A stretch of 64,000 nt of DNA. Source: Streptomyces sp. NBC_00490 (GTDB lineage Bacteria > Actinomycetota > Actinomycetes > Streptomycetales > Streptomycetaceae). The stretch covers positions 2,294,001 through 2,358,000 of the forward strand of contig NZ_CP107869.1 of assembly GCF_036013645.1 (NCBI RefSeq), written 5' to 3'. This document shows positions 26,047 through 35,661 of this stretch, piece by piece. The position numbers and the translations under genes were made by a program. Each line of letters begins with the position of its first letter. The first letter of the stretch is position 1. The notes beneath the pieces were generated by a model. That model did no database searches. It had not been told where the DNA came from and saw only the letters and a program-made list of their open reading frames with translations.

Positions 26047-26270
26047 GAGGACGCTCTCCTCCCTGTGTAGGGCACATCGGCGTGCGCCTTTGGATGGGGG
26101 CGCGGCTCCGCCGGGTCTTGCCGAGGGCTTGGCCGATGGTCGCACTTTCGGGTCTCGGAAGCTGTTGACCAGCGGCTCTGCGCTGTGAGTATGCCCGATC
26201 GGAGGCATCGCGTCACCAGTTAACGACCGCTTACTTCAGGAAACCTACCCGGAATCCACCGGTCCTCGAA

Positions 26271-26286
26271 ATTGGTCCGAACCATT
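26271..26286. promoter_or_regulatory. DasR-like box 1 upstream of the chitinase
   Basis: ATTGGTCCGAACCATT is nearly palindromic and close to the DasR operator core TGGTCTAGACCA. DasR is the GlcNAc-responsive GntR regulator that controls Streptomyces chitinase genes. The box lies 97 bases upstream of the chitinase start. Confidence 0.75.
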
Positions 26287-26291
26287 GACGG

Positions 26292-26307
26292 ACTGGTCTA
26301 GTCCTCC
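26292..26307. promoter_or_regulatory. DasR-like box 2 upstream of the chitinase
   Basis: ACTGGTCTAGTCCTCC matches the left half of the DasR consensus perfectly and the right half partly. It starts 21 bases after box 1, two helical turns, so both boxes face the same side. Paired repeats of this kind are known in Streptomyces chitinase promoters. Confidence 0.75.
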
Positions 26308-26383
26308 TACTGTTCCGAACCACCGCTTTACCGCGTCCATGCCAATCGACGCACGTTCCCTCACCCCCACGAGGAGACACTCG

Positions 26384-27622
<1,239 letters not shown>

Positions 27623-27641
27623 CCGGGCCCGAGCGGGACTT

Positions 27642-27671
27642 GGGGCGGGGGGACCACGAGCCCTCCGCCCC
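27642..27671. terminator. GC-rich hairpin after the chitinase
   Basis: GGGGCGGGGGG pairs with CCCTCCGCCCC (one G-U) across an eight-base loop, 20 bases after the chitinase stop. It sits between convergent genes and can serve both. Confidence 0.7.
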
Positions 27672-27687
27672 TCTCCGCCGTCCGGCG

Positions 27688-28350
27688 TCAGGTGTCCCGG
27701 CGGGCCGGGGCGGGGGCCGGGTAGTCGGGGTCCAGTTCCTCGATCGCGCGCATGGTGGCGCCGAGCGTCTTCACCAGGAGTTCGCGCATGGTGTCGCGGG
27801 TGAGCTGGGCCGGGCGGTCGATCCAGTCGAGCGTGGCGCCCTCGACGCTGCACACCCAGGCGAACAGGCCCATGCGGGCCAGCGGTGAGATGTCGGTCCG
27901 TCCGTACGCCCCGTCGGCGATGGTGGCGACGATCGCCTCACGCACGCTGTCCCGGATGGCGTGCACCTCGGCGTCGAAGCCGACCCCGCCGCTGACGACG
28001 GTGCGGTACGCGGCCTGGTTGTGCTCGGCGAAGCGCAGATAGCTGTCGATCGTGCGCTGGACCCGGTCCACCTGGGGCAGCTGGAGGCCGCTCGCCGCGA
28101 AGGTGACCAGGTCGGCGACGGAGTCCTGGATGATGGCCAGGTAGTAGCCGCGCTTGGACTGGAAGTAGTAGTAGATCAGCCCTTTGGCGACATGCGCCTG
28201 GCGGGCGATGTCGTCCATCGAGAGCGCGTCGTAGGACGTGTCGGCGAACAACCTCCGCCCGATCGCGATGAGTTCGGCTCGGCGGGCAACCGAACGATCA
28301 GTACCGCGCGCCTTGGGACGAGCGCCGTCACGCTGCTGGCTGATATTCAA
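27688..28350 (-). CDS. TetR-family regulator
   Basis: About 220 residues from a TTG at 28350 (MNISQQ...), preceded by an AGGG; a TTG six codons earlier is also possible. TetR helix-turn-helix at about 25-70: RRAELIAIGRRLFADTSYDALSMDDIARQA and the recognition helix HVAKGLIYYYFQSKRGYY. The ligand domain includes WVCSVEGATLDWIDRP near residue 170. It is a repressor of unknown target; neighbours are a small membrane protein on the same strand and the chitinase (convergent). Confidence 0.88.
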   Translation of the reverse strand: MNISQQRDGARPKARGTDRSVARRAELIAIGRRLFADTSYDALSMDDIARQAHVAKGLIYYYFQSKRGYYLAIIQDSVADLVTFAASGLQLPQVDRVQRTIDSYLRFAEHNQAAYRTVVSGGVGFDAEVHAIRDSVREAIVATIADGAYGRTDISPLARMGLFAWVCSVEGATLDWIDRPAQLTRDTMRELLVKTLGATMRAIEELDPDYPAPAPARRDT

Positions 28351-28412
28351 TTTCGACCCTGGTCTCAACGGGGCGGGACACCCGCAGTATGTCAGGTCAA
28401 CTATGGATCAGG

Positions 28413-28553
28413 TCACAGCAGACCGAGCTGGGCCACGAGCATCGCGACCACCACGACGAGGGTCCAGCCCATGACGTGCTCGAGGGCCTTCGGGCCGTCT
28501 TCCTTGGGCCCGCCGGTGCGGACACGGGTGGCGGTGGCTGAGTTCGCAGTCAT
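28413..28553 (-). CDS. 46-residue single-helix membrane protein
   Basis: ATG 28553 with AAGGTGG eleven bases upstream encodes 46 residues. A polar N-terminus (ATATRVRTGGPKEDG) precedes one membrane helix (HVMGWTLVVVVAMLVAQLGLL) that ends the protein. It is too short for most gene finders, but I recall a similar small gene at this place in other Streptomyces. It lies upstream of the TetR gene on the same strand. Role unknown; a one-helix partner of a larger membrane complex is possible. Confidence 0.7.
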   Translation of the reverse strand: MTANSATATRVRTGGPKEDGPKALEHVMGWTLVVVVAMLVAQLGLL

Positions 28554-28652
28554 GTGTCCACCTTGCCACCCACCAGGGCTTTTGCGGCAGAGACGTCGGT
28601 CACAGCCGAAAGGCCCCGGTTTCCCGGGGCCTCGGTCCGCTCACCGCGTGAC

Positions 28653-30017
28653 TCAGCGCACACCCACCGCCGCGAGGGCCTTGCACTGCCGTGCGGTCGG
28701 CTTCGCCGGGAAGTAGAGGTAGCAGACACCACCCGTGCCGGAGACGACCTTGCCGCTGGCGTTGTACCGCTTGGTACGCAGCCAGATGTTCTCCCACTCG
28801 CGCCGCTTGTAGACCCGTCGCACGGCCTCGTCACTGGGTGAGGCCGGGTCGTTGGCGATCACGTCGCCGTCGGCGGTGAAGCCGATCACGGTCATCAGAT
28901 GGCCGGAGGTGCCGTAACCCGCGCCCGTCAGCTCCTCCTTGAGGAAGGACTGGGACGTTATGGCCGGGATACCGGCCGCGATCAGCGTCTCCAGGTCGGT
29001 GAGGGAGCCGAGCCGGGTGACCACGCCCTGGAGGTCCTTGAAGGTCGCCGCGTAGGCCGCGTTGAACGGCCAGTTCCCGCAGCCCACGTACTGATAGTCG
29101 AACGTGTACCGGGCCGCGTGGCACACCTGCGGATCGACGTAGGTCGGATCGACCCAGGCGAGCTGCTCCCGGGTGAGCCGGCCGCCCCAGTACTCGATGA
29201 TCATCTGCGAGGAGGTGGGGCTGCACCAGGCCTCGCCGCCGTTGTCGTACTCCGGGTACTGGCCTGCGTGGATCTCCTGCGAGTAGCGCGGGACGATCAG
29301 CTCCTGGGCCAGGCCGGGCGTGGAGGCCGGGACGGTGAAGCGGTCCGGGATGTCGGAGCCCATCGCGCCGAGCCGCCACACCGTGGGGGTCTTCTTGGTG
29401 CCCGGCTTGCGGTAGAGGGTCAGCCGCAGGCGGTACGACGTGAGGCGCAGGCCCGTCGCCGGGTCGTCGACGGCGAAGGTGTCCGTCCAGATGCTGCTCT
29501 TGTCGTCGGTCTGGTCGTCGACCGAGGTCCGCCGGATGTCCTGGTCGCCGGCGGCCCAGCGGCCCATGACGTACCAGGGGGTGTCCGTGCCGTCGGAGTA
29601 GGTCCCCTTCAGCTCGACCTGGAGCCAGGTGCCGTCCGGGGTGTGCGCGTTCCAGGACGCGATCGCCTCGGTGGCGGGGACGGCGAGCCGGTGGACGGGG
29701 GACGTCCAGGTGGCGTACTCCCAGGCGGCCGTCTTCCCGGTGTGCGGGTCCGTGTAGTCGACGCTGCCCGCGGCGGCGCCGATCACCACCCCCGGCCGGG
29801 GACCGGCGACGGCACGGGCGCCCTTCGCGCTGCCGCCGCGCCAGTCGGTGTACGTGGTCCAGAAACGGTTGTCGACGGGGCGGGGTTGCGCGCGGTCGGT
29901 GTCCGCTGCGACGGTCGTGCCGTCGGCGGCGGTCGCCGGGCTCGCCGCGCCGGCCACCGCTGCGGCGACCGCTGCGGCCAGGACGGTTCTGCGGGACGGC
30001 TGTTCGGCTCTGCTCAT
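28653..30017 (-). CDS. Tat-exported C39-like peptidase family protein
   Basis: 454 residues from ATG 30017. The N-terminus SRAEQPSRRTVLAAAV with cleavage near ATA is a twin-arginine signal. An N-terminal beta-rich region (about 50-270) precedes a papain-like C39 domain (PF13529 type): GEAWCSPTSSQMIIEYW with the likely catalytic Cys, GTSGHLMTVIGF with the His, and ANDPASP with the Asn/Asp. The protein is therefore predicted to be folded before export and active outside the cell, perhaps as a peptidase or deacylase. Substrate unknown. Confidence 0.85.
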   Translation of the reverse strand: MSRAEQPSRRTVLAAAVAAAVAGAASPATAADGTTVAADTDRAQPRPVDNRFWTTYTDWRGGSAKGARAVAGPRPGVVIGAAAGSVDYTDPHTGKTAAWEYATWTSPVHRLAVPATEAIASWNAHTPDGTWLQVELKGTYSDGTDTPWYVMGRWAAGDQDIRRTSVDDQTDDKSSIWTDTFAVDDPATGLRLTSYRLRLTLYRKPGTKKTPTVWRLGAMGSDIPDRFTVPASTPGLAQELIVPRYSQEIHAGQYPEYDNGGEAWCSPTSSQMIIEYWGGRLTREQLAWVDPTYVDPQVCHAARYTFDYQYVGCGNWPFNAAYAATFKDLQGVVTRLGSLTDLETLIAAGIPAITSQSFLKEELTGAGYGTSGHLMTVIGFTADGDVIANDPASPSDEAVRRVYKRREWENIWLRTKRYNASGKVVSGTGGVCYLYFPAKPTARQCKALAAVGVR

Positions 30018-30238
30018 GGGCGGAATGACCCCCAAGTGGTCCGAGTCTGGGCAGGTCCACTGCACGGTTGTGCGCCAACTATGGCCAAAGCAGCACGGTC
30101 CTGCCAGCACTTCGGGCCATGCCACGCCCACGAATATGGGACTGGACCACTGGCATGACCTGCGACGGTGTGTGCCGGCGCCGCCGATAGAGTGCTGATC
30201 GCTCCCCGTCGGACTCGTGAAAGCTCCAGGACTCGGCC

Positions 30239-30859
30239 ATGCGCGCCCTCGCCGACCACCTCCGCGGCCTCCCGCCGTCCTGCGGCCCGGTCCGCCTGAT
30301 CGCCGTCGACGGTCACGCCGGTTCCGGAAAGTCCACGTTCGCCGGACGGCTGGCGGCCGCGCTGGGCGGCGCGCCGGTGCTGCACCTCGACGACATCGCG
30401 AGCCACGACGAGCTGTTCGGCTGGACCGGCCGACTGCTGACCCAGGTGATCGAGCCGCTCCGCCACGGCGAGACCGCGCACTACACCCCCTACGACTGGC
30501 ACACCCGCCGCTTCGGCCCGCCCCGCGCCCTCCCGGCGGCGCCCGTGGTCCTCGTCGAGGGCGTCGGAGCGGGCCGCCGCGCGGTGCGCCCGCATCTGGC
30601 GCGGCTGCTGTGGATGGAGTTGCCCCGCGAGGAGTCCTGGACGCGTGGCAGGTCGCGGGACGGGGAGGAGCAGCGGGAGTTCTGGGCCGGGTGGGTCCGG
30701 GCCGAGGCCGAACACTTCGCCAAGGACCCTTCGCGCCCCTGTGCCGACCTTCTGGTTCGGCAGGGAAAGCAGGGGTACGAGGTACTCCCGGGGCCTTCCG
30801 GGACGGTTGGACCGGACCGCAAAATCACTCTGGGTGACGGACCATCCGCTGTGTGCTGA
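30239..30859 (+). CDS. Uridine kinase-like P-loop protein
   Basis: 206 residues. The Walker A VDGHAGSGKSTFAGRL begins at residue 24, with LHLDDIASHDELFGW (the acceptor-binding Asp-Asp) and VVLVEGVGAGRRAVR for the Walker B strand. The fold is that of uridine kinase/AAA_18-type nucleoside kinases. The lid region carries LPREESWTRGRSRDGEE. It probably phosphorylates a small hydroxyl substrate. It is preceded by a divergent gene and followed by a candidate small RNA, so it seems monocistronic. Confidence 0.82.
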   Translation: MRALADHLRGLPPSCGPVRLIAVDGHAGSGKSTFAGRLAAALGGAPVLHLDDIASHDELFGWTGRLLTQVIEPLRHGETAHYTPYDWHTRRFGPPRALPAAPVVLVEGVGAGRRAVRPHLARLLWMELPREESWTRGRSRDGEEQREFWAGWVRAEAEHFAKDPSRPCADLLVRQGKQGYEVLPGPSGTVGPDRKITLGDGPSAVC

Positions 30860-30908
30860 ACTTGTGAAGGCCCTTGCTTCTGAACTTCCCGGAGTGCTTC
30901 AACTCGGC

Positions 30909-30938
30909 TTGACCGGGGGGCCGTACAGGACTTACGTT
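30909..30938 (+). promoter_or_regulatory. Candidate promoter of a small RNA
   Basis: TTGACC (30909-30914) and TACGTT (30933-30938) are 18 bases apart, close to the principal sigma factor consensus. The sequence lies 50 bases after the uridine-kinase gene and about 350 bases before the next start, ahead of a strong terminator hairpin. Confidence 0.6.
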
Positions 30939-30943
30939 CTGAA

Positions 30944-31012
30944 TGTGCGGCCTTCAGCAGCCGCCCTCAGACGCGAAGCCCCCGGTTGTTCCCCCGTGAT
31001 CGGGGGCTTCGT
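30944..31012 (+). ncRNA. Candidate small RNA of about 70 nt
   Basis: A consensus-like promoter is followed within 70 bases by a perfect 11-bp terminator stem, with no coding frame between them. This is the layout of an independent small RNA. The 5' part (GTGCGGCCTTCAGCAGCCGC) can form its own short hairpin. A short leader or a read-through barrier for the next gene is the alternative. I do not recognise a known RNA family. Confidence 0.45.
30974..31011 (+). terminator. Rho-independent-type terminator
   Basis: CGAAGCCCCCG (30974-30984) pairs perfectly with CGGGGGCTTCG (31001-31011). The bases after it are moderately T-rich. It ends either the uridine-kinase transcript or the proposed small RNA. 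Confidence 0.8.
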
Positions 31013-31292
31013 TCTGCCCTCAACTCCTTTTCCGGGCGCTGCGAGCCCTCATTCGCTCACCCTCGGTCACCATCGCGTGTGCGCCCCGTCTGCTCCCACC
31101 TCGCCAAACGGCCTGTACGGCACCCTTCGGTGGGCCATACCTCCGCAGGTACGATGCCCTCGGTGCGACCTACGGACGGGCAGCTCTGCGCACCGTTGCA
31201 ACTCCGGTCCGCAGCAAGGCGGTTCGATCAAGGAGGTCGGCGGGCGACGGCCCGGTGACTCACCAACGGGGGCACGGTTTGTGGGGGACGTG

Positions 31293-33158
31293 ATGGACTT
31301 CGGCACGCAGGGCCCGCAGGCCCCGGCCGACCTCGCCTGGCTGCGAGGTGTGGATGCCTACACGATGGGCGCCTATCCGCAGGCGGAGGAGGAGTTCCGC
31401 GCCGCGGTGCGGATGGACCCGGGAATGGCCGACGGCTGGCTCGGACTGCACGCGTTGCGCGTCGACACGACGACCGCGCTGCTGCGGATGTTCCGGCACC
31501 GGGAGCGCTTCGGGGAACAGCGGGCCCGGCACCGTCGCACCCTCAACTCCTGGTACTGGCTGGGCTGGTGGGTGCAGCCCGTGCTGGAGAGCCCGCGCGA
31601 CCTGCTGCTCGCGCACGCCTCGCACTGGCTGGACGGACGCCATGTCCCGGAGCTCGACCGGGCCCTCGCCAGCCTGCCGCCCGTGGACACCGACGCCCAG
31701 GTGCGTTTCCTGCACGCCTGTCGCGCCTATCTGGTCAAGGACTGGGACCAGCTCGTCCGGCACACCGACCCGCTGATCGACGATTCCCTGCTGGGCATCG
31801 AGGCGGGTCTGTTCGGCGGCATGGCCCGGGTGCGCCTGGAGATGTTCGGACAGGCCGAGCCGCTTCTGTCGGCGGCCCTGATGCGCTGTCGCAGCGAACA
31901 GCCCCAGCGCAAGGAGCTGCGCTACTGGCTCGCCCGCGCGCACGAGGGCACCGGCCGCTCCGCCGCCGCCCTCCCCCTCTACCGTGCCGTGCACCGCGTC
32001 GACCCGGCGTTCATGGACACCTCGGCCCGGCTCGCCGCGATCTCCGAGGGCGACGGCTACGACGACGCCGCGGCCGACCTCGCCTCGATCGCCCTCTCCG
32101 GCGCCCAGGACGTGCTGGAGGGACCGGACGGCCTCGACCCGCTCTTCGGCGGCACCGACGGACGCGACCTCAAGTTCTCCGACCCCGACCTGCCGCCCGC
32201 CGGCCCGCTGCCCGCGGTGACCGACCCTTCGGTGCGCGAGAAGATCATCCCGACGCAGGCGCTGCCCGCCGGCCCCACCGACCCCGTCTTACTGGAGGAG
32301 GCGCTCACCGAACTCGAGCGCATGGTGGGCCTTGAACCCGTGAAACGCCAGGTCAAGGCGTTGTCCGCCCAGCTGAACATGGCGCGGCTGCGCGCCGGGC
32401 AGGGTCTGCCGGTCCAGCCGCCCAAGCGGCACTTCGTCTTCTCCGGCCCCTCGGGCACCGGCAAGACCACGGTCGCCCGCATCCTGGGCCGCGTCTTCTA
32501 CGCCCTCGGGCTGCTCGGCGGCGACCACCTCGTGGAGGCGCAGCGCGCCGACCTCGTCGGCGAGTACCTCGGACAGACCGCCGTGAAGGCCAACGAGCTC
32601 ATCGACTCCGCGATCGGCGGGGTGCTCTTCGTGGACGAGGCGTACTCGCTCTCCAACTCCGGTTACGGCAAGGGCGACGCGTACGGCGACGAAGCCTTGC
32701 AGGTGCTGCTGAAGCGGGCCGAGGACAACCGCGACCACCTGGTCGTCATCCTCGCCGGTTACCCCGAGGGCATGGACCGGCTCCTCGCCGCCAACCCCGG
32801 ACTGTCCTCCCGCTTCACCACCCGGGTGGACTTCCCCTCGTACCGGCCCCTCGAGCTCACCTCCATCGGCGAGGTGCTGGCCCAGGAGAACGGTGACGTG
32901 TGGGACGAGGAGGCCCTCGACGAGCTGCGGTCGATCGCCGGGCACGTGGTGGACCAGGGATGGATCGACGAGCTGGGGAACGGGCGGTTCCTGCGGACGC
33001 TGTACGAGAAGAGCTGCGCGTACCGGGATCTGCGGTTGTCGACGTATCCCGGGATGCTGACGCGGGACGACTTGTCGACACTGCGGCTGCCGGATCTTAT
33101 GCAGGCGTACGGGGAAGTGCTGTCCGGGCGTGGGCCGCAGGACCCGTCAGCGATGTGA
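31293..33158 (+). CDS. EccA-like AAA ATPase (TPR plus CbxX/CfqX domain), orphan
   Basis: 621 residues from ATG 31293 (GTG 31290 also possible), after GGGGGA. Residues 1-330 are helical tetratricopeptide-like units, including the start AWLRGVDAYTMGAYPQAEEE. A CbxX/CfqX AAA+ domain follows, with Walker A GPSGTGKT at 385-392, Walker B FVDEAYS around 446-452, and the SRFTTRVDFPSY arginine-finger region. This is the EccA architecture of type VII secretion, where EccA helps release substrate chaperones. No esx, eccB-E or mycP gene is nearby. A TTA leucine codon at 32289-32291 makes translation depend on the bldA tRNA. Confidence 0.88.
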   Translation: MDFGTQGPQAPADLAWLRGVDAYTMGAYPQAEEEFRAAVRMDPGMADGWLGLHALRVDTTTALLRMFRHRERFGEQRARHRRTLNSWYWLGWWVQPVLESPRDLLLAHASHWLDGRHVPELDRALASLPPVDTDAQVRFLHACRAYLVKDWDQLVRHTDPLIDDSLLGIEAGLFGGMARVRLEMFGQAEPLLSAALMRCRSEQPQRKELRYWLARAHEGTGRSAAALPLYRAVHRVDPAFMDTSARLAAISEGDGYDDAAADLASIALSGAQDVLEGPDGLDPLFGGTDGRDLKFSDPDLPPAGPLPAVTDPSVREKIIPTQALPAGPTDPVLLEEALTELERMVGLEPVKRQVKALSAQLNMARLRAGQGLPVQPPKRHFVFSGPSGTGKTTVARILGRVFYALGLLGGDHLVEAQRADLVGEYLGQTAVKANELIDSAIGGVLFVDEAYSLSNSGYGKGDAYGDEALQVLLKRAEDNRDHLVVILAGYPEGMDRLLAANPGLSSRFTTRVDFPSYRPLELTSIGEVLAQENGDVWDEEALDELRSIAGHVVDQGWIDELGNGRFLRTLYEKSCAYRDLRLSTYPGMLTRDDLSTLRLPDLMQAYGEVLSGRGPQDPSAM

Positions 33159-33162
33159 GGGG

Positions 33163-33196
33163 CGCCGACGAACCGGGAGCTCCCGGTTCGTCGGCG
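33163..33196. terminator. Perfect 34-base palindrome after the AAA ATPase gene
   Basis: The sequence from 33163 to 33196 is fully self-complementary about a centre at 33179/33180 (core GGGAGCTCCC) and begins four bases after the stop. It folds into a stem of up to 17 bp and is a strong candidate terminator for both convergent genes. Confidence 0.85.
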
Positions 33197-33210
33197 GGTG
33201 CGAGTAATGC

Positions 33211-33246
33211 GTGGTTGCTCGCGCAGTTCCCCGCGACCCTGAGGGG
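33211..33246 (-). repeat. Dispersed Streptomyces intergenic repeat, copy 3 (inverted)
   Basis: Read on the minus strand it contains GCGGGGAACTGCGCGAGCAA followed by CCAC, matching copies at 1051-1096 and 58772-58816 with a few changes. It lies between convergent genes just after the palindromic terminator. Confidence 0.65.
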
Positions 33247-33265
33247 GCGCGGGGTGCGGCCTGCG

Positions 33266-34336
33266 TCAGCTCGCCACCGCTTCCTTCCGCTCGGACATCC
33301 TCGGCTGCGGCGGTGTCTCCCGGTGGGCCGGGTCGGTCACCTCGCCCACCAGGAGTTCCAGTACGTCCTCCAGCGCCGCCAGGCCCAGGACCCGGCCCGC
33401 CGCGTCCGTCACCTGGGCCAGGTGCGTCGCCGCCCTGCGCATGACCGTCAGGGCGTCGTCCAGGGGGAGCTCGGAGCGCAGGGTCGTCATCTTGCGCCAG
33501 AGGTGCTGGGGCACCGCGCGCTCCGACTCCTCCAGGTCCAGTACGTCCTTCACATGCAGGTAGCCCATGAAGGCGCCGTTGTCGGCCACGACCGGGAAGC
33601 GGGAGTAGCCGGTGCGGGCCGTGAGCTGCACGACCTGGCCCGGGGTGACCGAGGGCCCCACCGTCACCAGTGACTCGCGCTTCAGCAGGACGTCCGTGAC
33701 CGGGCGGGAGCCCAGTTCCAGGGCGTCCTCGAGGCGTTCCTGCTCCTCGGGGTCCAGGAGGCCCGCCTGGCCCGCGTCCTCCACGAGCCGGTTGAGCTGC
33801 TCGCTGGTGAAGACCGCCTCGACCTCGTCCTTGGGCTCGACGCGGAAGAGGCGCAGGATGCCCTGGGCGCAGGCGCCGAGGGCGATGGTGATCGGCCGGC
33901 AGACGCGGGCGAAGGCGACCAGACCGGGGCTCAGCCACAGCGCGGCCTTCTCCGGGGCGGCCATCGCGAGGTTCTTCGGGACCATCTCGCCGATGACGAG
34001 GTGGAAGAAGACCACCGCGGCGAGGGCGATGACATAGCCGAGCGGGTGGATCATGCCGTGCGGCATGTGGATCCACTCGAAGACCGGCTCCAGCAGCTTG
34101 GCGACGGTCGGCTCGGCGACCGCGCCCAGCGTCAGCGAGCAGATGGTGATGCCGAACTGGGCCGCGGCCATCATCTGCGGCAGCCGTTCCAGGCCGTACA
34201 GCACCTGGCGGGCCCGGGTCGTGCCGAGCGGCTCGATCTGGCTGCGCCGGACGGACACGAGGGCGAACTCGGCGCCGACGAAGAAGCCGTTGGCGAGCAC
34301 GAGCAGGGCGGCGAACAGGAGTTGGAGCACGCTCAT
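33266..34336 (-). CDS. CNNM/CBS-domain membrane protein (hemolysin C family)
   Basis: 356 residues. The N-terminal CNNM (DUF21) domain of about 190 residues has three to four membrane segments, beginning LFAALLVLANGFFVGAEFALVSVR and later FFHLVIGEMVPKNLA. A pair of CBS modules follows (about 205-330, with VTDVLLKRESLV and ALEDVLELLVGEV). No CorC_HlyC tail is present. The family is linked to magnesium or other divalent cation efflux. Its start overlaps the stop of a longer paralogue by 4 bases (ATGA), so the two are made together and may form a heteromer. Confidence 0.88.
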   Translation of the reverse strand: MSVLQLLFAALLVLANGFFVGAEFALVSVRRSQIEPLGTTRARQVLYGLERLPQMMAAAQFGITICSLTLGAVAEPTVAKLLEPVFEWIHMPHGMIHPLGYVIALAAVVFFHLVIGEMVPKNLAMAAPEKAALWLSPGLVAFARVCRPITIALGACAQGILRLFRVEPKDEVEAVFTSEQLNRLVEDAGQAGLLDPEEQERLEDALELGSRPVTDVLLKRESLVTVGPSVTPGQVVQLTARTGYSRFPVVADNGAFMGYLHVKDVLDLEESERAVPQHLWRKMTTLRSELPLDDALTVMRRAATHLAQVTDAAGRVLGLAALEDVLELLVGEVTDPAHRETPPQPRMSERKEAVAS

Positions 34337-35661
34337 CGGGCGGCCTCCACAACCGCGGGGGCCGTTCTGACCAGTCGTACGCGCTCGGCGCGGTAGTGCC
34401 CGACCTGGCGTACCGAGAGCCGCCAGCCGGGAAGTTCGGCCCGGTCGCCCACGGCCGGGATCCGGCCGAGCAGGTCGGCGACGAGCCCGGCGACCGTCTC
34501 GTACGGCCCCTCGGGCACGTCGAGGCCTACGCGCTGGAGGATGTCGACACGGCAGCTGCCGTCGGCGTCCCAGGCGGGCTTGCCGTCCTCCGACGGGGCG
34601 GCGGCGAGTTCGGGGACGTCGAGGCCGTCGTGCTCGTCGCGGACCTCGCCGACGATCTCCTCGACGATGTCCTCCAGGGTGACCACACCGGCCGTGCCGC
34701 CGTACTCGTCGACGACGACGGCGATGGGCTGCTCGCTGCGCAGCCGGGCCAGCAGCGGCTGGACCGGAAGGGTCTCCGGGACGAGCAGGGCCGGGCGGGC
34801 GATCCTGGCGACCGGGGTGCGCAGCCGGTCGTGGGCCGCGACGGCCAGCGCGTCCTTGAGGTGGACCATGCCGACGATTTCGTCGATCTTCTCCCGGTAG
34901 ACGGGGAAGCGGGACAGGCCGGTGGCGCGGGTCAGGTTGACCACGTCCTCGGCGGTCGCGGACACCTGGAGCGAACTGACCTTCACGCGCGGGGTCATCA
35001 CGTGCTGTGCGGTCAGCTCGGCCAGCGACAGGGTCCGTACGAAGAGGTCGGCCGTGTCCTGTTCCAGGGCGCCGGCCCGCGCCGAGTGCCGGGCCAGGGA
35101 GACGAGCTCACCGGGGGTGCGGGCGGAGGCCAGCTCGTCGGTGGGCTCGACGCCCAGGGCGCGGACGAGCCGGTTGGCGACGGCGTTCAGCGCGGCGATG
35201 ACCGGGCGGAACAGACGGGCGAAGGCGTGCTGCGGGCCGGCCACGAACCGTGCGACCTGCAGGGGCTTGGACACGGCCCAGTTCTTGGGCACGAGTTCGC
35301 CGATCACCATCTGCACGGCGGAGGCCAGCAGCATGCCGACGACCACGGTGACACCGGAGACGGCGCCCTCGGGGACACCGATCGCGGTGAACGGGCCGTG
35401 CAGCAGCTCCGCGAGCGCCGGTTCGGCGAGCATGCCGACGACCAGGGAGGTGATGGTGATGCCGAGCTGGGTGCCGGAGAGCTGGAAGGAGAGCTCCTTG
35501 AGCGACTCCACGACCGTACGGGCTCGCTTGTCGCCCTCGGCCGCGGCCCTCTCGGCGTCCGGTCGCTCGACCGTCACGAGGCCGAACTCGGCGGCCACGA
35601 AGAAGCCGTTGGCGAGAATCAGCAGGAAGGCAGCCGCCAGGAGCAGCAGGGGGATGGTCAT
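34333..35661 (-). CDS. CNNM/CBS/CorC_HlyC membrane protein
   Basis: 442 residues from ATG 35661. CNNM domain first (LLLAAAFLLILANGFFVAAEFGLVTVER, and VQMVIGELVPKNWAVSKPL), then a CBS pair (HVMTPRVKVSSLQ; IAVVVDEYGGTAGVVTLEDIVEE), then a C-terminal CorC_HlyC domain (about 355-430). The same layout as MpfA/YfjD-type cation transporters. It is the upstream member of a tandem pair with the shorter 356-residue protein. No magnesium-sensing leader is evident; the upstream space holds only the terminators of the rib-his operon. Confidence 0.9.
   Translation of the reverse strand: MTIPLLLLAAAFLLILANGFFVAAEFGLVTVERPDAERAAAEGDKRARTVVESLKELSFQLSGTQLGITITSLVVGMLAEPALAELLHGPFTAIGVPEGAVSGVTVVVGMLLASAVQMVIGELVPKNWAVSKPLQVARFVAGPQHAFARLFRPVIAALNAVANRLVRALGVEPTDELASARTPGELVSLARHSARAGALEQDTADLFVRTLSLAELTAQHVMTPRVKVSSLQVSATAEDVVNLTRATGLSRFPVYREKIDEIVGMVHLKDALAVAAHDRLRTPVARIARPALLVPETLPVQPLLARLRSEQPIAVVVDEYGGTAGVVTLEDIVEEIVGEVRDEHDGLDVPELAAAPSEDGKPAWDADGSCRVDILQRVGLDVPEGPYETVAGLVADLLGRIPAVGDRAELPGWRLSVRQVGHYRAERVRLVRTAPAVVEAAR

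Noticed and set aside
30974..31011. Possible tRNA or riboswitch hairpin
   Set aside because: The single GC-rich stem followed by a moderately T-rich stretch is a terminator; no cloverleaf or known aptamer can be drawn.
33266..35661. Two CNNM genes as a tandem duplication error
   Set aside because: The proteins differ in length, domain tail and much of their sequence, and they are coupled by an ATGA overlap, so this is a stable paralogous pair common in actinobacteria.
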